DNA of 64,000 bases from NCBI RefSeq assembly GCF_016937615.1, contig NZ_JAFHKI010000024.1, positions 33,281 through 97,280 of the forward strand. The letters are read 5' to 3'. The notes under the pieces were generated by a model. It was not told the DNA's origin and ran no database searches. It saw only the letters and a list, made by a program, of their open reading frames with translations. The DNA is from Pseudomonas lactucae (GTDB lineage Bacteria; Pseudomonadota; Gammaproteobacteria; Pseudomonadales; Pseudomonadaceae). The first letter of the stretch is position 1, and each line of letters opens with the position of its first letter. Positions 1-9,637 of this stretch are shown here, piece after piece. A program made the translations under genes and the position numbers.

Positions 1-1032
1 GTTCAGATCGGCGTTTGCGATGTCGATGCCAAGGTTAAGCACAGCAAAACATTGAGTGGTACCGATGCTCTTAGTTACCTCGCCCAAAGGCTGGGCTAGT
101 TCAGAATCAGCATGAGCCAGAAGCGGTACGGTCTGAGAGATACCAATCGCACTGACGACTCTGTCCGCGCGAATCTGGCTTCCAGCAGCGGTTTGTACAC
201 CCACCACACAACCATCACACATTTCGATGCTCACAACTTCTGCCGCCACCAGGCAAGCTCCTCCTGCAGCACGAACCGTGTCGGCCATTGCCGTGACGAT
301 GCGTTGCGAGCCGCCAACGGGGTAGCTAGCGCCATCGATGTAGTGACTGAATACCATTGCATGAATCGCAAAAGAGGCCTGCGCAGGGGAATTGCAGTAG
401 TCGCCGTAGTTCCCACACCAGACTGCTTTGAGGTCAGCGTTGTCAGTCAATTCGTCCAGAACATCCTGCACTGTGCGCTGTGCAAGTGGCATGAATGCAG
501 TCTGAGCCCTGGTAAACGCTGCCTCAGATGCTGAACGTGGTAACGCCCGCTCTCCAAAGAAGGATTTCGCAGCCCGGCTTGCCTCACCCACTAGCTCTAC
601 GTAACGATCGATCGCGCTCGCTTCGTTCGGAAAGTAGTCCTTAAGCCGATCCTTGTAGGCTTGTGCACCGGCCATATGATCGTAGCTATTGCCACCTACG
701 ATAATGCGATTGTAGTTTTCGGGCATGGGCGCCCATTCAAGTTGCCCACCTGAGACCTTGTCGAAAAGGCGATAGAGTCCACTCGTCTTGCGGTGTACCT
801 CACCCATGTAGTGCAAGCCTACGTCCCACTCGAAGCCTTGGCGTTTGAAGGATTGCAGACAACCACCCAACACCGCGTGGCGTTCGAGCACCAAAACGCG
901 CTGTCCTTCGAGCGCCAACAATGCGGCTGTGCTTAAGCCGCCTGCGCCAGAACCTATGACAATCGTGTCGAACCTGCTGTCTAGCTCGCCCCGAGCCAGC
1001 GCGCGCTTAAAACTCAGATCGTAATCGCTCAT
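1..1032 (-). CDS. CrtI/retinol-saturase-like FAD oxidoreductase, C-terminus cut by window edge
   Basis: The reverse strand is open for 344 codons from an ATG at 1032 to the window edge, so the C-terminal part is missing. The N-terminus has a classical dinucleotide-binding motif (IGSGAGGLSTAALL, about residues 26-39), an acidic/Arg end of strand 2 (LVLERH), and a family signature WDVGLHYMGE near residue 80. That combination is typical of the phytoene desaturase / all-trans-retinol 13,14-reductase superfamily, which uses FAD to saturate or desaturate isoprenoid-like or other hydrophobic substrates. The substrate cannot be told. It is divergent from the TauD-like gene, with 288 bases between them that probably hold both promoters. 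Family assignment is firm; function is open. Confidence 0.8.
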   Translation of the reverse strand, partial: MSDYDLSFKRALARGELDSRFDTIVIGSGAGGLSTAALLALEGQRVLVLERHAVLGGCLQSFKRQGFEWDVGLHYMGEVHRKTSGLYRLFDKVSGGQLEWAPMPENYNRIIVGGNSYDHMAGAQAYKDRLKDYFPNEASAIDRYVELVGEASRAAKSFFGERALPRSASEAAFTRAQTAFMPLAQRTVQDVLDELTDNADLKAVWCGNYGDYCNSPAQASFAIHAMVFSHYIDGASYPVGGSQRIVTAMADTVRAAGGACLVAAEVVSIEMCDGCVVGVQTAAGSQIRADRVVSAIGISQTVPLLAHADSELAQPLGEVTKSIGTTQCFAVLNLGIDIANADLN

Positions 1033-1320
1033 CGTTCGTCCCTTCCCTGCCCTTTCCGGGATCTTTATTAATCACTGCTGCGCAATCGCTATGCAGCCCG
1101 GCTGAGTGTGGGTACGTGGGGAATCTGCGTGAATGGCGCCACACGCCAAAGATTTGTTTCGACACGACAATCTAAAAGGAGGAACAACAACCGCCCAAGG
1201 TATTGGCATCCCAAATCAATTCTCTGTCGCACGGTAGCAACGACGGCAGAGGACTGGCATTGGAGAATCCCTCCATGGTCTTCCTGTGATTATTTATAAA
1301 AACGAGAGAAAGGGACTGCG

Positions 1321-2205
1321 ATGATGGACAGCAACTTTAGGCATATTCATGTGGAACCCGAGGCTCACGGTTTCGGAGCCAGCATTACTGGAATCTCGAT
1401 TGATAAGCCACTCGCGGCAGATGTACTAGGAGAGGTGAAGGACGCGTGGGCCAGGCATTCGGTAATTTACTTCCCGGATCAGCCGCTCTCTCACGCACAA
1501 CTGGAGGCATTCACTCTTCAGTTTGGTGAGTTTGGAGTAGATCCATATATCGTCCCGATGGAGGCTCATCCGCACATTCTCGAGCTCAGACGCGAGGCTG
1601 ATGAAAAGGCAGTTAACTTTGGTGCCCAGTGGCACTCAGACTGGAGCTTTCAGGAACAGCCGCCTGCGGGAACCATCCTGCATTCCAAAATCACCCCGCC
1701 CGTGGGTGGCGATACGCTATTTGCCGACGGCTATCGTGCCTACGATGACCTTTCTGAGACGATGAAAGGACTCATGAATCATCTCGTCGCGATACATTCT
1801 GCGAGCATGCCCTATGGCAAAAATGGCCTATTCGCAAAAGAGACTGAAGCACGCTCAATGAAGATAGTGGTCAGTGAAGATGCCGACAAAACCTGGCCAC
1901 ACCCGCTGGTACGTGTACATCCCGTAACGGGTCGCAAATCCCTCTACGTGAGCCCTGTCTACACGCTGGGTATTCAGGGTTTGACTCATGGGGAATCAAC
2001 GGCGCTGCTGAGTTATTTGTATCAGCACATGGTGCAGGATACATATGTCTACCGTCACCGATGGGCGCCGAACATGCTTACTCTGTGGGACAACCGCTGC
2101 ACGCTTCACAATGCAGACGGTGGCTACGACGGCCACCTGCGCCTCATGCATCGAACCACCATCTCAGGCGAACGCCCTGTAGGTGTTGCCGCCGTTAATC
2201 AATAA
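1321..2205 (+). CDS. TauD/TfdA-family Fe(II)/2-oxoglutarate dioxygenase
   Basis: A 294-residue protein of the usual TauD length. The iron-binding facial triad is visible: H105 and D107 in the HxD motif (QWHSDWSF) and the distal H263 in NRCTLHNA, followed by the 2-oxoglutarate-binding arginine region (LRLMHRTTISG, about R274/R278). Enzymes of this family hydroxylate a carbon next to a heteroatom, so taurine, alkylsulfates and aryloxyacetates fall apart to release sulfite, sulfate or phenol. The substrate here is unknown. Two adjacent ATGs are possible starts; AGAAAGGGA lies just upstream. The EthD-like gene starts 18 bases downstream, so the two are probably co-transcribed. Confidence 0.85.
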   Translation: MMDSNFRHIHVEPEAHGFGASITGISIDKPLAADVLGEVKDAWARHSVIYFPDQPLSHAQLEAFTLQFGEFGVDPYIVPMEAHPHILELRREADEKAVNFGAQWHSDWSFQEQPPAGTILHSKITPPVGGDTLFADGYRAYDDLSETMKGLMNHLVAIHSASMPYGKNGLFAKETEARSMKIVVSEDADKTWPHPLVRVHPVTGRKSLYVSPVYTLGIQGLTHGESTALLSYLYQHMVQDTYVYRHRWAPNMLTLWDNRCTLHNADGGYDGHLRLMHRTTISGERPVGVAAVNQ

Positions 2206-2223
2206 ACCAAGGGAATACGCTCA

Positions 2224-2538
2224 ATGATTGATGTAAGCATTCTGTACCCGAATGAAGCTGGCGCTACCTTCGACTTCGATTACTATCGTGAAAAGCATAT
2301 GACGATGATTCAGCAGAAAATGGCCGGGGCCTGCAGCCACTTCACTATTGAAAAAGGCCTTCAAGGCCCAGTGCCTGGAAGCGCTCCGACCTACCTTGCG
2401 ATAGGCCATCTCTTCTTCGAATCACTTGACGCATTCGCGACCGCATTCGGGCCGCATGCGAAGGCCATCGGGGCGGACATCGTCAATTACACCGATCTCA
2501 AGCCCATCATTCAGATCAGCGAAGTGCTTGTGGGCTAA
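2224..2538 (+). CDS. EthD-family small protein
   Basis: A 104-residue protein of EthD type (dimeric alpha+beta barrel fold). The conserved opening 'Y.N...FD.DYYREKHM' is visible at residues 8-26. EthD proteins were first found next to an ethyl tert-butyl ether P450 system and are usually small partners or isomerase/decarboxylase-like helpers in degradation operons; a catalytic role is often unproven. It follows the dioxygenase by 18 bases and probably shares its mRNA. A strong hairpin lies just downstream. Family is clear, precise role unknown. Confidence 0.8.
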   Translation: MIDVSILYPNEAGATFDFDYYREKHMTMIQQKMAGACSHFTIEKGLQGPVPGSAPTYLAIGHLFFESLDAFATAFGPHAKAIGADIVNYTDLKPIIQISEVLVG

Positions 2539-2572
2539 TGTCCGCTCGCTTCAGAAATCGCTACTGTCCTAA

Positions 2573-2602
2573 AAGCACCTGCTCTTACAGAGTCAGGTGC
2601 TT
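2573..2602 (+). terminator. Hairpin between convergent genes
   Basis: AAGCACCTG at 2573-2581 pairs with CAGGTGCTT at 2594-2602, and the inner CTCT/AGAG (2582-2585 and 2589-2592) extends the stem. It sits between the EthD-like gene (+) and the PLP enzyme gene (-), where a terminator serving one or both directions is expected. It is followed only by a short pyrimidine stretch on the plus strand. Confidence 0.6.
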
Positions 2603-2659
2603 CTTGTGCACGTGCATAAGCGGCATCCACTTTAATGGCTTCTAAGGTGTAACAAACAG

Positions 2660-3781
2660 CTAATCACTTCGAACATTTTTACAGAGGTCGATCAGCGAGA
2701 CATCCGCCCCCTTACCATCGAGAAACGCATTCAGATATTTCTCATACGGTCGGATGTCAATATTGGCTTCTTTAAGCCAATCAGCATCGTAATATGTAGA
2801 GGCGTAACGATCTCCCGAATCGCAAATTACCGATACGATCGAACCTGTCTGTTTCTGGGAAAGCATTTGCTCCGCGATACAACAAACACCAAAAAAATTC
2901 GTTCCTGTAGAGCCACCCACACGGCGTGATAATCTTTCTGAGAGAACGTGCATGGCAGCAAGTGAAGCGGCGTCTGGAATCTTGATCATGTGATCGATGA
3001 CATCAGGGATGAACGAGGGCTCAACCCTAGGCCGACCGATACCTTCGATGCGGGATGGAGTCGCGCAAATGCTCCCCTTGTCCCCAGTATCGAAGGATTC
3101 GTAGAAAGCGGAATGTTCCACGTCAACGACGCAGAGTCGCGTATTCAAATGCTTGTACTTGATGTATCGCCCTATTGTGGCGGAGGTGCCTCCTGTTCCG
3201 GCACTCATGACCACCCAGGCAGGCTCAGGATCCTGTTCCATTGCCATCTGGGAAAATATACTTTCAGCGATATTATTATTGCCACGCCAGTCTGTGGCGC
3301 GCTCGGCATTTGTAAACTGATCTAAATAATGGCCGCCCGTTTCACGGGCAAGTTGCTCAGCGACCGTGTAGATAGCGCCAGGATTGTCAACGAAGTGACA
3401 TGTGCCTCCTAGTCGATTAATAGCATCGATTTTCTGGCAGCTAGTGGAGCGCTGCATTACTGCAGTAAAGGGTAGATTTAGTAGCTTAGCGAAATACGCT
3501 TCGCTGACAGCTGTTGAGCCAGAAGATGCCTCGACTAGCAAGGTACCTTTCTTTATCCAGCCATTGCAGATGCCATACAGGAAAAGCGATCGTGCCAAGC
3601 GGTGCTTCAGACTACCTGTAGGGTGAGTAGACTCATCCTTTAGATAAATCGATATCCCAGGCAGCCCGTTAAAATCTAAAGGAATCAGATGTGTATCGGC
3701 GGAGCGATTGGCATCCCCCTGCAACACGCCGATCGCCCAGCGAGTCCACTCTTTATCCTGATTACCGAGATTAAGATTCAT
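2660..3781 (-). CDS. PLP-dependent cysteine synthase-family enzyme, cysteine desulfhydrase-like
   Basis: A 373-residue fold-type II PLP enzyme. The Schiff-base lysine is K59 in PTGSLKHR, the phosphate/substrate loop is SSGST (86-90), and a glycine-rich loop SAGTGGT follows mid-protein. The stretch [18 protein letters not shown] resembles, from memory, the Cds1-type L-cysteine desulfhydrases of actinobacteria (cysteine to sulfide, pyruvate and ammonia) more than CysK/CysM. That narrower call is inference; cystathionine beta-synthase-like or diaminopropionate-type activity is possible. It is the last gene of the minus-strand set that starts with the ABC transporter. The neighbouring RidA fits, because such lyases release 2-aminoacrylate. 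ATG start preceded by AGGA. Confidence 0.75.
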   Translation of the reverse strand: MNLNLGNQDKEWTRWAIGVLQGDANRSADTHLIPLDFNGLPGISIYLKDESTHPTGSLKHRLARSLFLYGICNGWIKKGTLLVEASSGSTAVSEAYFAKLLNLPFTAVMQRSTSCQKIDAINRLGGTCHFVDNPGAIYTVAEQLARETGGHYLDQFTNAERATDWRGNNNIAESIFSQMAMEQDPEPAWVVMSAGTGGTSATIGRYIKYKHLNTRLCVVDVEHSAFYESFDTGDKGSICATPSRIEGIGRPRVEPSFIPDVIDHMIKIPDAASLAAMHVLSERLSRRVGGSTGTNFFGVCCIAEQMLSQKQTGSIVSVICDSGDRYASTYYDADWLKEANIDIRPYEKYLNAFLDGKGADVSLIDLCKNVRSD

Positions 3782-3813
3782 AAATATCCTGTATATGGCT
3801 ACTGATTCAACAT

Positions 3814-4191
3814 TCAGTCCAGCGCGACGATGGCATCTACTGCAACGAGGGCTCCTTTGGGTAATGCGGAAACCTCGAACGTGGCGCGAGCAGGGAACGG
3901 AGAAGAGAAATAGGTAGCATATACGTCATTCAACTTCGCAAAACCACTCAAATCCGTGACCATTATTGTTGTCTTGATAGTCTTTGAAATATCTGTACCC
4001 GCTGCCTCAGCAATCGCTGAGATATTACTGAGGCACTGTTTCATTTGAAGCAAAGCATCGTCCGCCACCAGCTCTCCTTTGGCTGGATCAATGCCTAACT
4101 GCCCCGAAACGAATAGATATTCACCATGACAGACCGCCTGGGAATAGGGGCCAACGGCAGCAGGGGCTAACAAAGTTGAAATATTTCGCAT
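3814..4191 (-). CDS. RidA/YjgF-family enamine/imine deaminase
   Basis: RidA proteins hydrolyse reactive 2-aminoacrylate and other enamines or imines to keto acids and ammonia. The C-terminal signature [16 protein letters not shown] is visible, including the arginine that binds the substrate carboxylate; the usual acidic residue after it appears as Asp (VAVDAIVA). Length (125 residues) is normal. An in-frame ATG at 4209 exists, but the ATG at 4191 has a purine-rich ATAGGGA at better spacing and gives the usual N-terminus ([20 protein letters not shown]), so it is preferred. It lies between the flavin monooxygenase and the PLP lyase; a role in clearing enamines made by that lyase or by the upstream oxidase is likely. 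Confidence 0.88.
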   Translation of the reverse strand: MRNISTLLAPAAVGPYSQAVCHGEYLFVSGQLGIDPAKGELVADDALLQMKQCLSNISAIAEAAGTDISKTIKTTIMVTDLSGFAKLNDVYATYFSSPFPARATFEVSALPKGALVAVDAIVALD

Positions 4192-4247
4192 AAAGGGATC
4201 CCTATCCATTATTTATGGATATTAAGAATTTATAATTTTATGTCAGC

Positions 4248-4272
4248 AAAGGTATCGACCTTCGATACCTTT
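4248..4272. promoter_or_regulatory. Perfect 11-bp palindrome in RidA upstream gap
   Basis: AAAGGTATCGA (4248-4258) and TCGATACCTTT (4262-4272) form a perfect inverted repeat with a 3-base loop. It lies in the 106-base gap between the flavin monooxygenase stop and the RidA start. There is no T-run on the minus strand, so it may be an mRNA processing or stabilising hairpin, or a protein binding site, rather than an intrinsic terminator. Confidence 0.55.
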
Positions 4273-4297
4273 CATGGGCCAAGCAAGGACAAATAAT

Positions 4298-5800
4298 TCA
4301 ATTAGCGTAAATCTTGCTTATTTTATTTGAATTATTAAAGGGAACAACCCCTATCATCTCAAGGTCGGCATAATCGGTGAATTTATTATAAATCTCCTCA
4401 GCATCCTCAAGATAAAGCGACTTTGTGATACCACGTACCGCGCGAGGAACTGAGTATTTAAACCCGCTAATAGCCGAACCGGAAAGCCCCATGCTTACAA
4501 GGGCGCTATAGGTAAAGTTGAACACATTCTTAATATAGGGGGCTTCCCCAGGTCTTTTTTCGACAAACTCAAAATTCTCGCCCAGGTAGGGATGGCTGGA
4601 TATTTGAGTATCTTCCTCCCCATGGACAGGACTATATTTGTCTCGCCACAGCGCTATGTCATTGGCAATACTTGAAAGCTCTGAGCGTAGTGAAAAATCG
4701 TTCACAAACCCAACAGCAACTATCAAGTAGTCAACCTTGAGCCTATCTCCAGATGCAAGGGTGACCTCAACTTGTTCTTTTCCGTCTTCAATGACGAGTT
4801 TCACCCCTTCCCAGGCCGCATTGGTACGAACGCTCGCACCTTCTAACCCTGACAATCGATTGTAGGCGTCCTGGGGAGCTGGAATGTTGTACCTGAACAT
4901 GTGCCGCATATATTTCCACTTCAGGGAATCATCCATATCAGCGTAATGATTAAGGAACCCTGCTTTTGCCATCCAGATCTGAGGATTAATCCGCTGGATA
5001 TCCTTGCGGCGAATACAAACAGTAGCCTCCAACGCACCAGCCTCAAGCGCGGTCGACGCATTGTCGAATGCAGATGCGCCGGCACCGAGAACAGCGATCT
5101 TTTTGCCTACAAGCTTTGAAAAATCAATATGCTCTCCTGAAGAGGCATATCGTTCTTTAGGCAACGCCGATGAGATAAACTTGGGTACATGCCAGGCTCC
5201 ACTGCCATCAACCCCTGTCGCAACAACCACTCTACGAGCATAAACAATCTCGCGAGCCGATACTTCTCCCTGACCATCGTATCTGTTAAGTTCCAGTCGA
5301 AATAATTTGTCATCTGGAATCACGTTGGAGACACCAGTAAGATTTTCGACTGGAATCTTGAGAGTATCGCGGCACCATGTCAGATATTCTTGCCAGTCCC
5401 CTTTCGGGATTTTTACGAGTTGCTCCCAAGCCTCTTCGCCGTATTTGGCTGTGTACCACGCTTGAGGTGCCAGACTGGTTAATGTCGCATCGATACCTGG
5501 CAAATGTTTTACAGTACGCAAAGTACGCATGCGTGCCGTATTGTTCCATGGGCCTTCCAAGCCTTTGGGCTGCCGATCAAAAACAACGATGTTATCAACC
5601 CGTTCCCGCAAGAGACCTGCAGCAACTGCCAACCCGCCTTGGCCTCCCCCGATGATAGCTACGTCGTAGACATGCTTACCGCTAGGGTGTGCCTTAGGCA
5701 GAACCCAAGGGTCATGAGGAAAGCGTAAGACGTGGAGATCTGCCTGTACCCTGGACGCCAATTCATCAAGAGCACTGTACTCTGTTGATTTCACACTCAT
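4298..5800 (-). CDS. FAD/NAD(P)-dependent flavin monooxygenase-like protein
   Basis: About 500 residues with two Rossmann motifs: an FAD-binding GGGQGG near residue 51 (DVAIIGGGQGGLAVAAGLL) and an NAD(P)-binding LGAGASAFD near residue 238, in the order of class B flavin monooxygenases (Baeyer-Villiger, FMO and N-hydroxylase types). A FAD-proximal WNNT..MRTLRT segment and late 'VAVGF' support this. Such enzymes oxygenate carbonyl, sulfur or nitrogen atoms; the substrate is unknown. The ATG at 5800 is preferred over the GTG at 5809 because AGGTGAAGA sits at proper spacing. It is co-directional with the DAO oxidase upstream (265 featureless bases apart) and RidA downstream. Confidence 0.8.
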   Translation of the reverse strand: MSVKSTEYSALDELASRVQADLHVLRFPHDPWVLPKAHPSGKHVYDVAIIGGGQGGLAVAAGLLRERVDNIVVFDRQPKGLEGPWNNTARMRTLRTVKHLPGIDATLTSLAPQAWYTAKYGEEAWEQLVKIPKGDWQEYLTWCRDTLKIPVENLTGVSNVIPDDKLFRLELNRYDGQGEVSAREIVYARRVVVATGVDGSGAWHVPKFISSALPKERYASSGEHIDFSKLVGKKIAVLGAGASAFDNASTALEAGALEATVCIRRKDIQRINPQIWMAKAGFLNHYADMDDSLKWKYMRHMFRYNIPAPQDAYNRLSGLEGASVRTNAAWEGVKLVIEDGKEQVEVTLASGDRLKVDYLIVAVGFVNDFSLRSELSSIANDIALWRDKYSPVHGEEDTQISSHPYLGENFEFVEKRPGEAPYIKNVFNFTYSALVSMGLSGSAISGFKYSVPRAVRGITKSLYLEDAEEIYNKFTDYADLEMIGVVPFNNSNKISKIYAN

Positions 5801-6074
5801 TTTCTTCACCTATCTACTAGATCCGAAATATAGGTCATCTCGTCGCAAACCGCCCAGAGGCCGCTCATATCGCCATTTCGCTAATTGGGCGCGATAAAGT
5901 CAGTGTATTCTTCCTTCACCAGAAGCCGCTTCCAATCTTCACCGCTAAAACCAAGCAAAAATGAATAAACTTCTAAAAAAAACCAAACCCTTGGAATTAT
6001 TTTTCCGACACTTGCAAGAGCGCTAGAAAATATCTCTAGCCACAACCGAAAGCCAGCAATTTTGTCGTTGTTAC

Positions 6075-7379
6075 CTACGTAAAAAGCAATGTATTGCGAT
6101 AGAAGCGAATTCCAGCGTCATATGCTTCTAACGCAATCTCACGCATTGGATATTTCGTAGACTTTCTCAGCGGCAACGGAGTAACTACGTCATCGCCGAG
6201 TGCGATCTTAGCCAGCATTTTTCCGAAGTAAGCGTTTGGCGCAATGCCTCGCCCATTGCACCCGATGGTTGCATAGATACCTGGACGAGGTTCAACAAGA
6301 TGCGGCAATCTGTCGACGGTTTGGCCAAGCGTGCCCGACCACCGATAGCCCCATTTGAATGTAGGCGCGAATGGGTAGACAAACTTCATTGCGCGGTTTA
6401 CCCAGTTATCCCCTTCTGAATGAATGGGAAGGAACCCAATAGATCCAACATGAAGACGCCCTACCGGGTCATATCTGAACCACAGCGGTATCTTATGGGT
6501 GTCCCACATGGCTATGTAGTGAGGCAAAATTCGCTCTCTCCACTCAAGAGGTAACGGATCTGCAGTGGCGATACCAAAAGCACCAAGGGGCATTATTTCT
6601 TCTTTGAAGCCTGGTACCAGATCATTGCTGTATGCGTTGGTTGAGAGAATGACCTTGTCGGCTTTTATGGTCGTATCGCTGGTAGTAGCGATCCATCCAC
6701 TACCTGAGGGTTCCAGCGAGGTAACCTTAGAGCCCGTGGAAATCCGAAGGCCTCGAGCGACTGCAGCTCGCGCTAACCCGCGCACATAAGCAAGCGGTTG
6801 AAGGGTAAATCCACGGTGATCGATTAACGCAGCTTTGTATCGAGTCGAACCGTTCATCTCTTCGAGTTCAGAACCGTAGACCATCTGCACATTCGCGCCC
6901 AAGGCTTGCCAATCCGAAGCCTGAGCTTCGAGTTCTCGAGTTTTCTGAGGAGTCGTTGAGCAGCGGATGATAGGTCTTTCGTCAGCAGCACAATCAATAC
7001 CGTAATCGCGTATCAGCTGACGCACGATATCGGGCGAGCCACCGAGCTCTTTCAAAAATAGAGGGCCATAATCTGGGCCTAACGCACGAAGAATTTGTTC
7101 CGGCGAAAGAAACTGTCCAGGGTTAACCTGGCCTGCATTTCGGCCACTTGCACCCGAGCCTATCTCCTGAGCCTCAACCAATATTGTTTTGGCGCCGCGT
7201 TCAGCACAGTGAAGCCCAGCTGTCACCCCATTGAAGCCGCCACCAATGATCAAGACATCACAAGATTCTTGTCGCGCCAGGGATACGCTCTCTGGTCTCT
7301 CCCCTCCGGTCGCAGACCACATTGAATGGTGGATTTCAGATTCTTGCCCACTAATGAAAGGTCTATCGCCATTAAACAT
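6075..7379 (-). CDS. DAO-family FAD-dependent oxidoreductase (PuuB-like)
   Basis: A 434-residue DadA/PuuB-type flavoprotein. FAD-binding motif GGGFNG at residues 46-51, the GASGRNAGQVNPGQF loop typical of gamma-glutamylputrescine oxidase-like proteins, and a C-terminal GCNGRGIAPN loop that closes the FAD site. The family oxidises primary or secondary amines of amino acids or polyamines to imines with O2 or another acceptor. The ATG at 7379 (AGGA 6 bases upstream) is preferred to an in-frame TTG at 7385. It sits directly downstream of an amino-acid ABC permease, so the transported amine is its likely substrate, and the imine formed would suit RidA. Confidence 0.85.
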   Translation of the reverse strand: MFNGDRPFISGQESEIHHSMWSATGGERPESVSLARQESCDVLIIGGGFNGVTAGLHCAERGAKTILVEAQEIGSGASGRNAGQVNPGQFLSPEQILRALGPDYGPLFLKELGGSPDIVRQLIRDYGIDCAADERPIIRCSTTPQKTRELEAQASDWQALGANVQMVYGSELEEMNGSTRYKAALIDHRGFTLQPLAYVRGLARAAVARGLRISTGSKVTSLEPSGSGWIATTSDTTIKADKVILSTNAYSNDLVPGFKEEIMPLGAFGIATADPLPLEWRERILPHYIAMWDTHKIPLWFRYDPVGRLHVGSIGFLPIHSEGDNWVNRAMKFVYPFAPTFKWGYRWSGTLGQTVDRLPHLVEPRPGIYATIGCNGRGIAPNAYFGKMLAKIALGDDVVTPLPLRKSTKYPMREIALEAYDAGIRFYRNTLLFT

Positions 7380-7457
7380 AGTCAATCCTACTTCGCTACG
7401 AGCGCTTAATTTATTAACTGTTTTTGATCGCTACACAGGGTTGGTTTTTTTGCTTAA

Positions 7458-8123
7458 CTAAATAGCCATGGTATGCAAAATTTTCCGCTCCAGCGCCGTG
7501 ACAGCACGGGTGATAGGGAACGCAATCACAAAATAAATGACGGCTGCGGCGGTCAAGAGCTCTACCGGATGGCCCGTTCTATTAGATATATTTTGACTAA
7601 CGAACATTAAGTCAGCCATACCCACGGCTGAAACGAGAGCGCTTTCCTTAAACAGGCTAGTGCAATTGGATAGCAGTGTAGGCGCCGCCCTGAGGAGCGC
7701 TTGTGGTAGAAGAACGTACAAGGTATGAACACGATAAGTCAGCCCGAGAGCAACCCCCGCGTCATGTTGCTCTTTGCTAACGTAGCTGAATGATGCACGA
7801 AACGTTTCACTCGTTATCGCAGCCATGTACAACGTCAGCGCGATGATGCCGCACGCCATATTCGAGAGCTCAATACCCAAAATCAGAGGCAAGCAGAAAA
7901 ATATCCAAAACAACTGAATCAGTACTGGGGTACCGCGAAATAGCGCTACGTACACAGTGCTGACCCCATAAACAATTTTGCTTTTGGAGCTTCTTGCAAT
8001 CGCCACCAAAAAACCTAAAGCACACCCCAAAACAACGCAGATCGCTGTGAGTTTCAGCGTTAGTAAAAGCCCATAAAACAACGCAGCCTTGTAATCAAAG
8101 ATCACTGAAAAATCTAGTTCCAT
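7458..8123 (-). CDS. Polar amino-acid ABC transporter permease (second)
   Basis: A 221-residue His/Glu/Gln/Arg/opine-type permease with about five membrane helices. The EAA loop is recognisable (HDAGVALGLTYRVHTLYVLLPQAL). It forms the inner-membrane channel together with the paired permease encoded 10 bases upstream. The ATG start follows GAGG at good spacing. Paired permeases of this kind import amino acids and derivatives. Confidence 0.88.
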   Translation of the reverse strand: MELDFSVIFDYKAALFYGLLLTLKLTAICVVLGCALGFLVAIARSSKSKIVYGVSTVYVALFRGTPVLIQLFWIFFCLPLILGIELSNMACGIIALTLYMAAITSETFRASFSYVSKEQHDAGVALGLTYRVHTLYVLLPQALLRAAPTLLSNCTSLFKESALVSAVGMADLMFVSQNISNRTGHPVELLTAAAVIYFVIAFPITRAVTALERKILHTMAI

Positions 8124-8133
8124 GGTCGCGTCC

Positions 8134-8802
8134 TCATGAATTTTCCGCTTTACGGCGCCGCTCTATATACTCTACGAGCTGAGAGACAGGGAACGAAATC
8201 GCGAAATATATAAGAGCAATTACGGTAAACACTTCGATAGGTCGATAAGTGTCGGTCGCCAATATTTTTCCCATGTACATGAGATCTTGCAAGGCGACGA
8301 TAGCAACCAACGCTGTTTGCTGGAACGCACCAATGCCGTTTGCAACCAATACGGGCAACGCCGAACGGAATGCCTGCGGAAGTACCACATATACGGTGCG
8401 TTGAAACGGCGAAAGTCCCAGAGCAACAGTGGCATCATACTGATTGCTTTGAACGCCTTGGATGGCAGCCCTATACGCTTCCGCGTTAAACGCTGCCAAA
8501 TTGAGTCCAATCGCCAAAATCCCCATCGTCAGTGCGTCTATGTAAACATCGAATATGATGGGTATACAGTAAAAAAACCATACGATCTGAACAATTGCGG
8601 GAGTACAGCGGAAAAACTCGATGAATAAGGTAAACGGCCAACGGATAATCGGATTAGGGCTCATCACCAATAGCGCAATAATGAACCCCAGGCTCAATCC
8701 GATAATATTCGCGGCCACCGTGAGCTCCAGGGTTACAACTAACCCTTTGAGCAATGGCCAGAGACCGTTCGCAATAAAGAACAAATCAAATTGATAGTTC
8801 AC
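8134..8802 (-). CDS. Polar amino-acid ABC transporter permease (first), GTG start
   Basis: A permease of the same family as its neighbour, with EAA-loop sequence YDATVALGLSPFQRTVYVVLPQAF. The open frame extends to 8925, but the first 41 codons overlap the ATPase gene and look non-native. A GTG at 8802 preceded by GGAG (6 bases away) starts the protein at VNYQFDLFFIANGLW, where homology to permeases begins. That gives 222 residues and a 17-base overlap with the ATPase gene, consistent with translational coupling. Confidence 0.87.
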   Translation of the reverse strand: MNYQFDLFFIANGLWPLLKGLVVTLELTVAANIIGLSLGFIIALLVMSPNPIIRWPFTLFIEFFRCTPAIVQIVWFFYCIPIIFDVYIDALTMGILAIGLNLAAFNAEAYRAAIQGVQSNQYDATVALGLSPFQRTVYVVLPQAFRSALPVLVANGIGAFQQTALVAIVALQDLMYMGKILATDTYRPIEVFTVIALIYFAISFPVSQLVEYIERRRKAENS

Positions 8803-9589
8803 GTTCGACTCCTGCCGCCTCGCCAATATGAAAGACTCGCTGTATGAACTCTCTCGTTCGAGCTTCCTTCGGTCTACCGAGTACCTGCTCAGGTGGGCCG
8901 TCTTCGACGACCACACCACCAGCACAAAAGATCACCCGTGAGGCGATATTTTTGGCAAAGTGCATATCGTGAGTCACTATTACCATTGGCATGGATTGTT
9001 CAGCCAAATGCATAATAACTTGCTCAACCTCGGCAACCAGTTCGGGATCGAGTGCAGAAGTCACTTCATCAAACAACATCAGCTTAGGATCGAGCATCAA
9101 GGCCCTAGCGATGGCGACGCGTTGCTTCTGCCCACCAGACAGGTGAGCTGGATAGGCTTTTTCCTTCGCATCCAGCCCAAACCTCGTCAACAACCCCCGT
9201 GCTCGAAGTTCTGCTGATTGTTTTGATTCACCTCTCACCTTAATTGGTGCAAGGGTCAGGTTCTGAAGAATATTCAGATGCGGGAACAACGTATAATGCT
9301 GGAAAACCATTCCAATGTTACGGCGAATATCCTTATCAATTACCGTTCTGCCGAACTTGTCGGTTGTAATATAGTTCTTGCCTTGAAACAGCAATTGGCC
9401 CTTATCAATATCCTCTAGCCCCATCAACACGCGCAGCAACGTACTTTTCCCACCACCACTCGGCCCAATCACGACGACACGGTCACCGGGGCACATGCTA
9501 ATATCCAAACCTTGCAACACAGGTTTTATGCCGCCTGCATAACTTTTATGCAGCCCCTTCATTTCGACGAGATAGTTTGCATTTGCCAT
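8786..9589 (-). CDS. Amino-acid ABC transporter ATP-binding protein (GlnQ-like)
   Basis: A 267-residue ATPase. Walker A GPSGGGKST, Q-loop VFQHYTLFPH, signature LSGGQKQR, Walker B LMLFDEVTSALD and the H-switch VTHD are all intact. It powers import by the two permeases and the periplasmic binding protein encoded around it. The ATG follows GGAG. No unusual domains. Confidence 0.93.
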   Translation of the reverse strand: MANANYLVEMKGLHKSYAGGIKPVLQGLDISMCPGDRVVVIGPSGGGKSTLLRVLMGLEDIDKGQLLFQGKNYITTDKFGRTVIDKDIRRNIGMVFQHYTLFPHLNILQNLTLAPIKVRGESKQSAELRARGLLTRFGLDAKEKAYPAHLSGGQKQRVAIARALMLDPKLMLFDEVTSALDPELVAEVEQVIMHLAEQSMPMVIVTHDMHFAKNIASRVIFCAGGVVVEDGPPEQVLGRPKEARTREFIQRVFHIGEAAGVERELSI

Positions 9590-9637
9590 TAGCTTCTACT
9601 CCAAGTTCAGACAGCCTCTAACAACCACTAAGACAAA

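Noticed and set aside
1174..1182. Strong Shine-Dalgarno-like AAAAGGAGG upstream of the TauD gene
   Set aside because: No start codon within about 15 bases downstream opens a credible frame; it is more likely chance purine sequence in a divergent promoter region.
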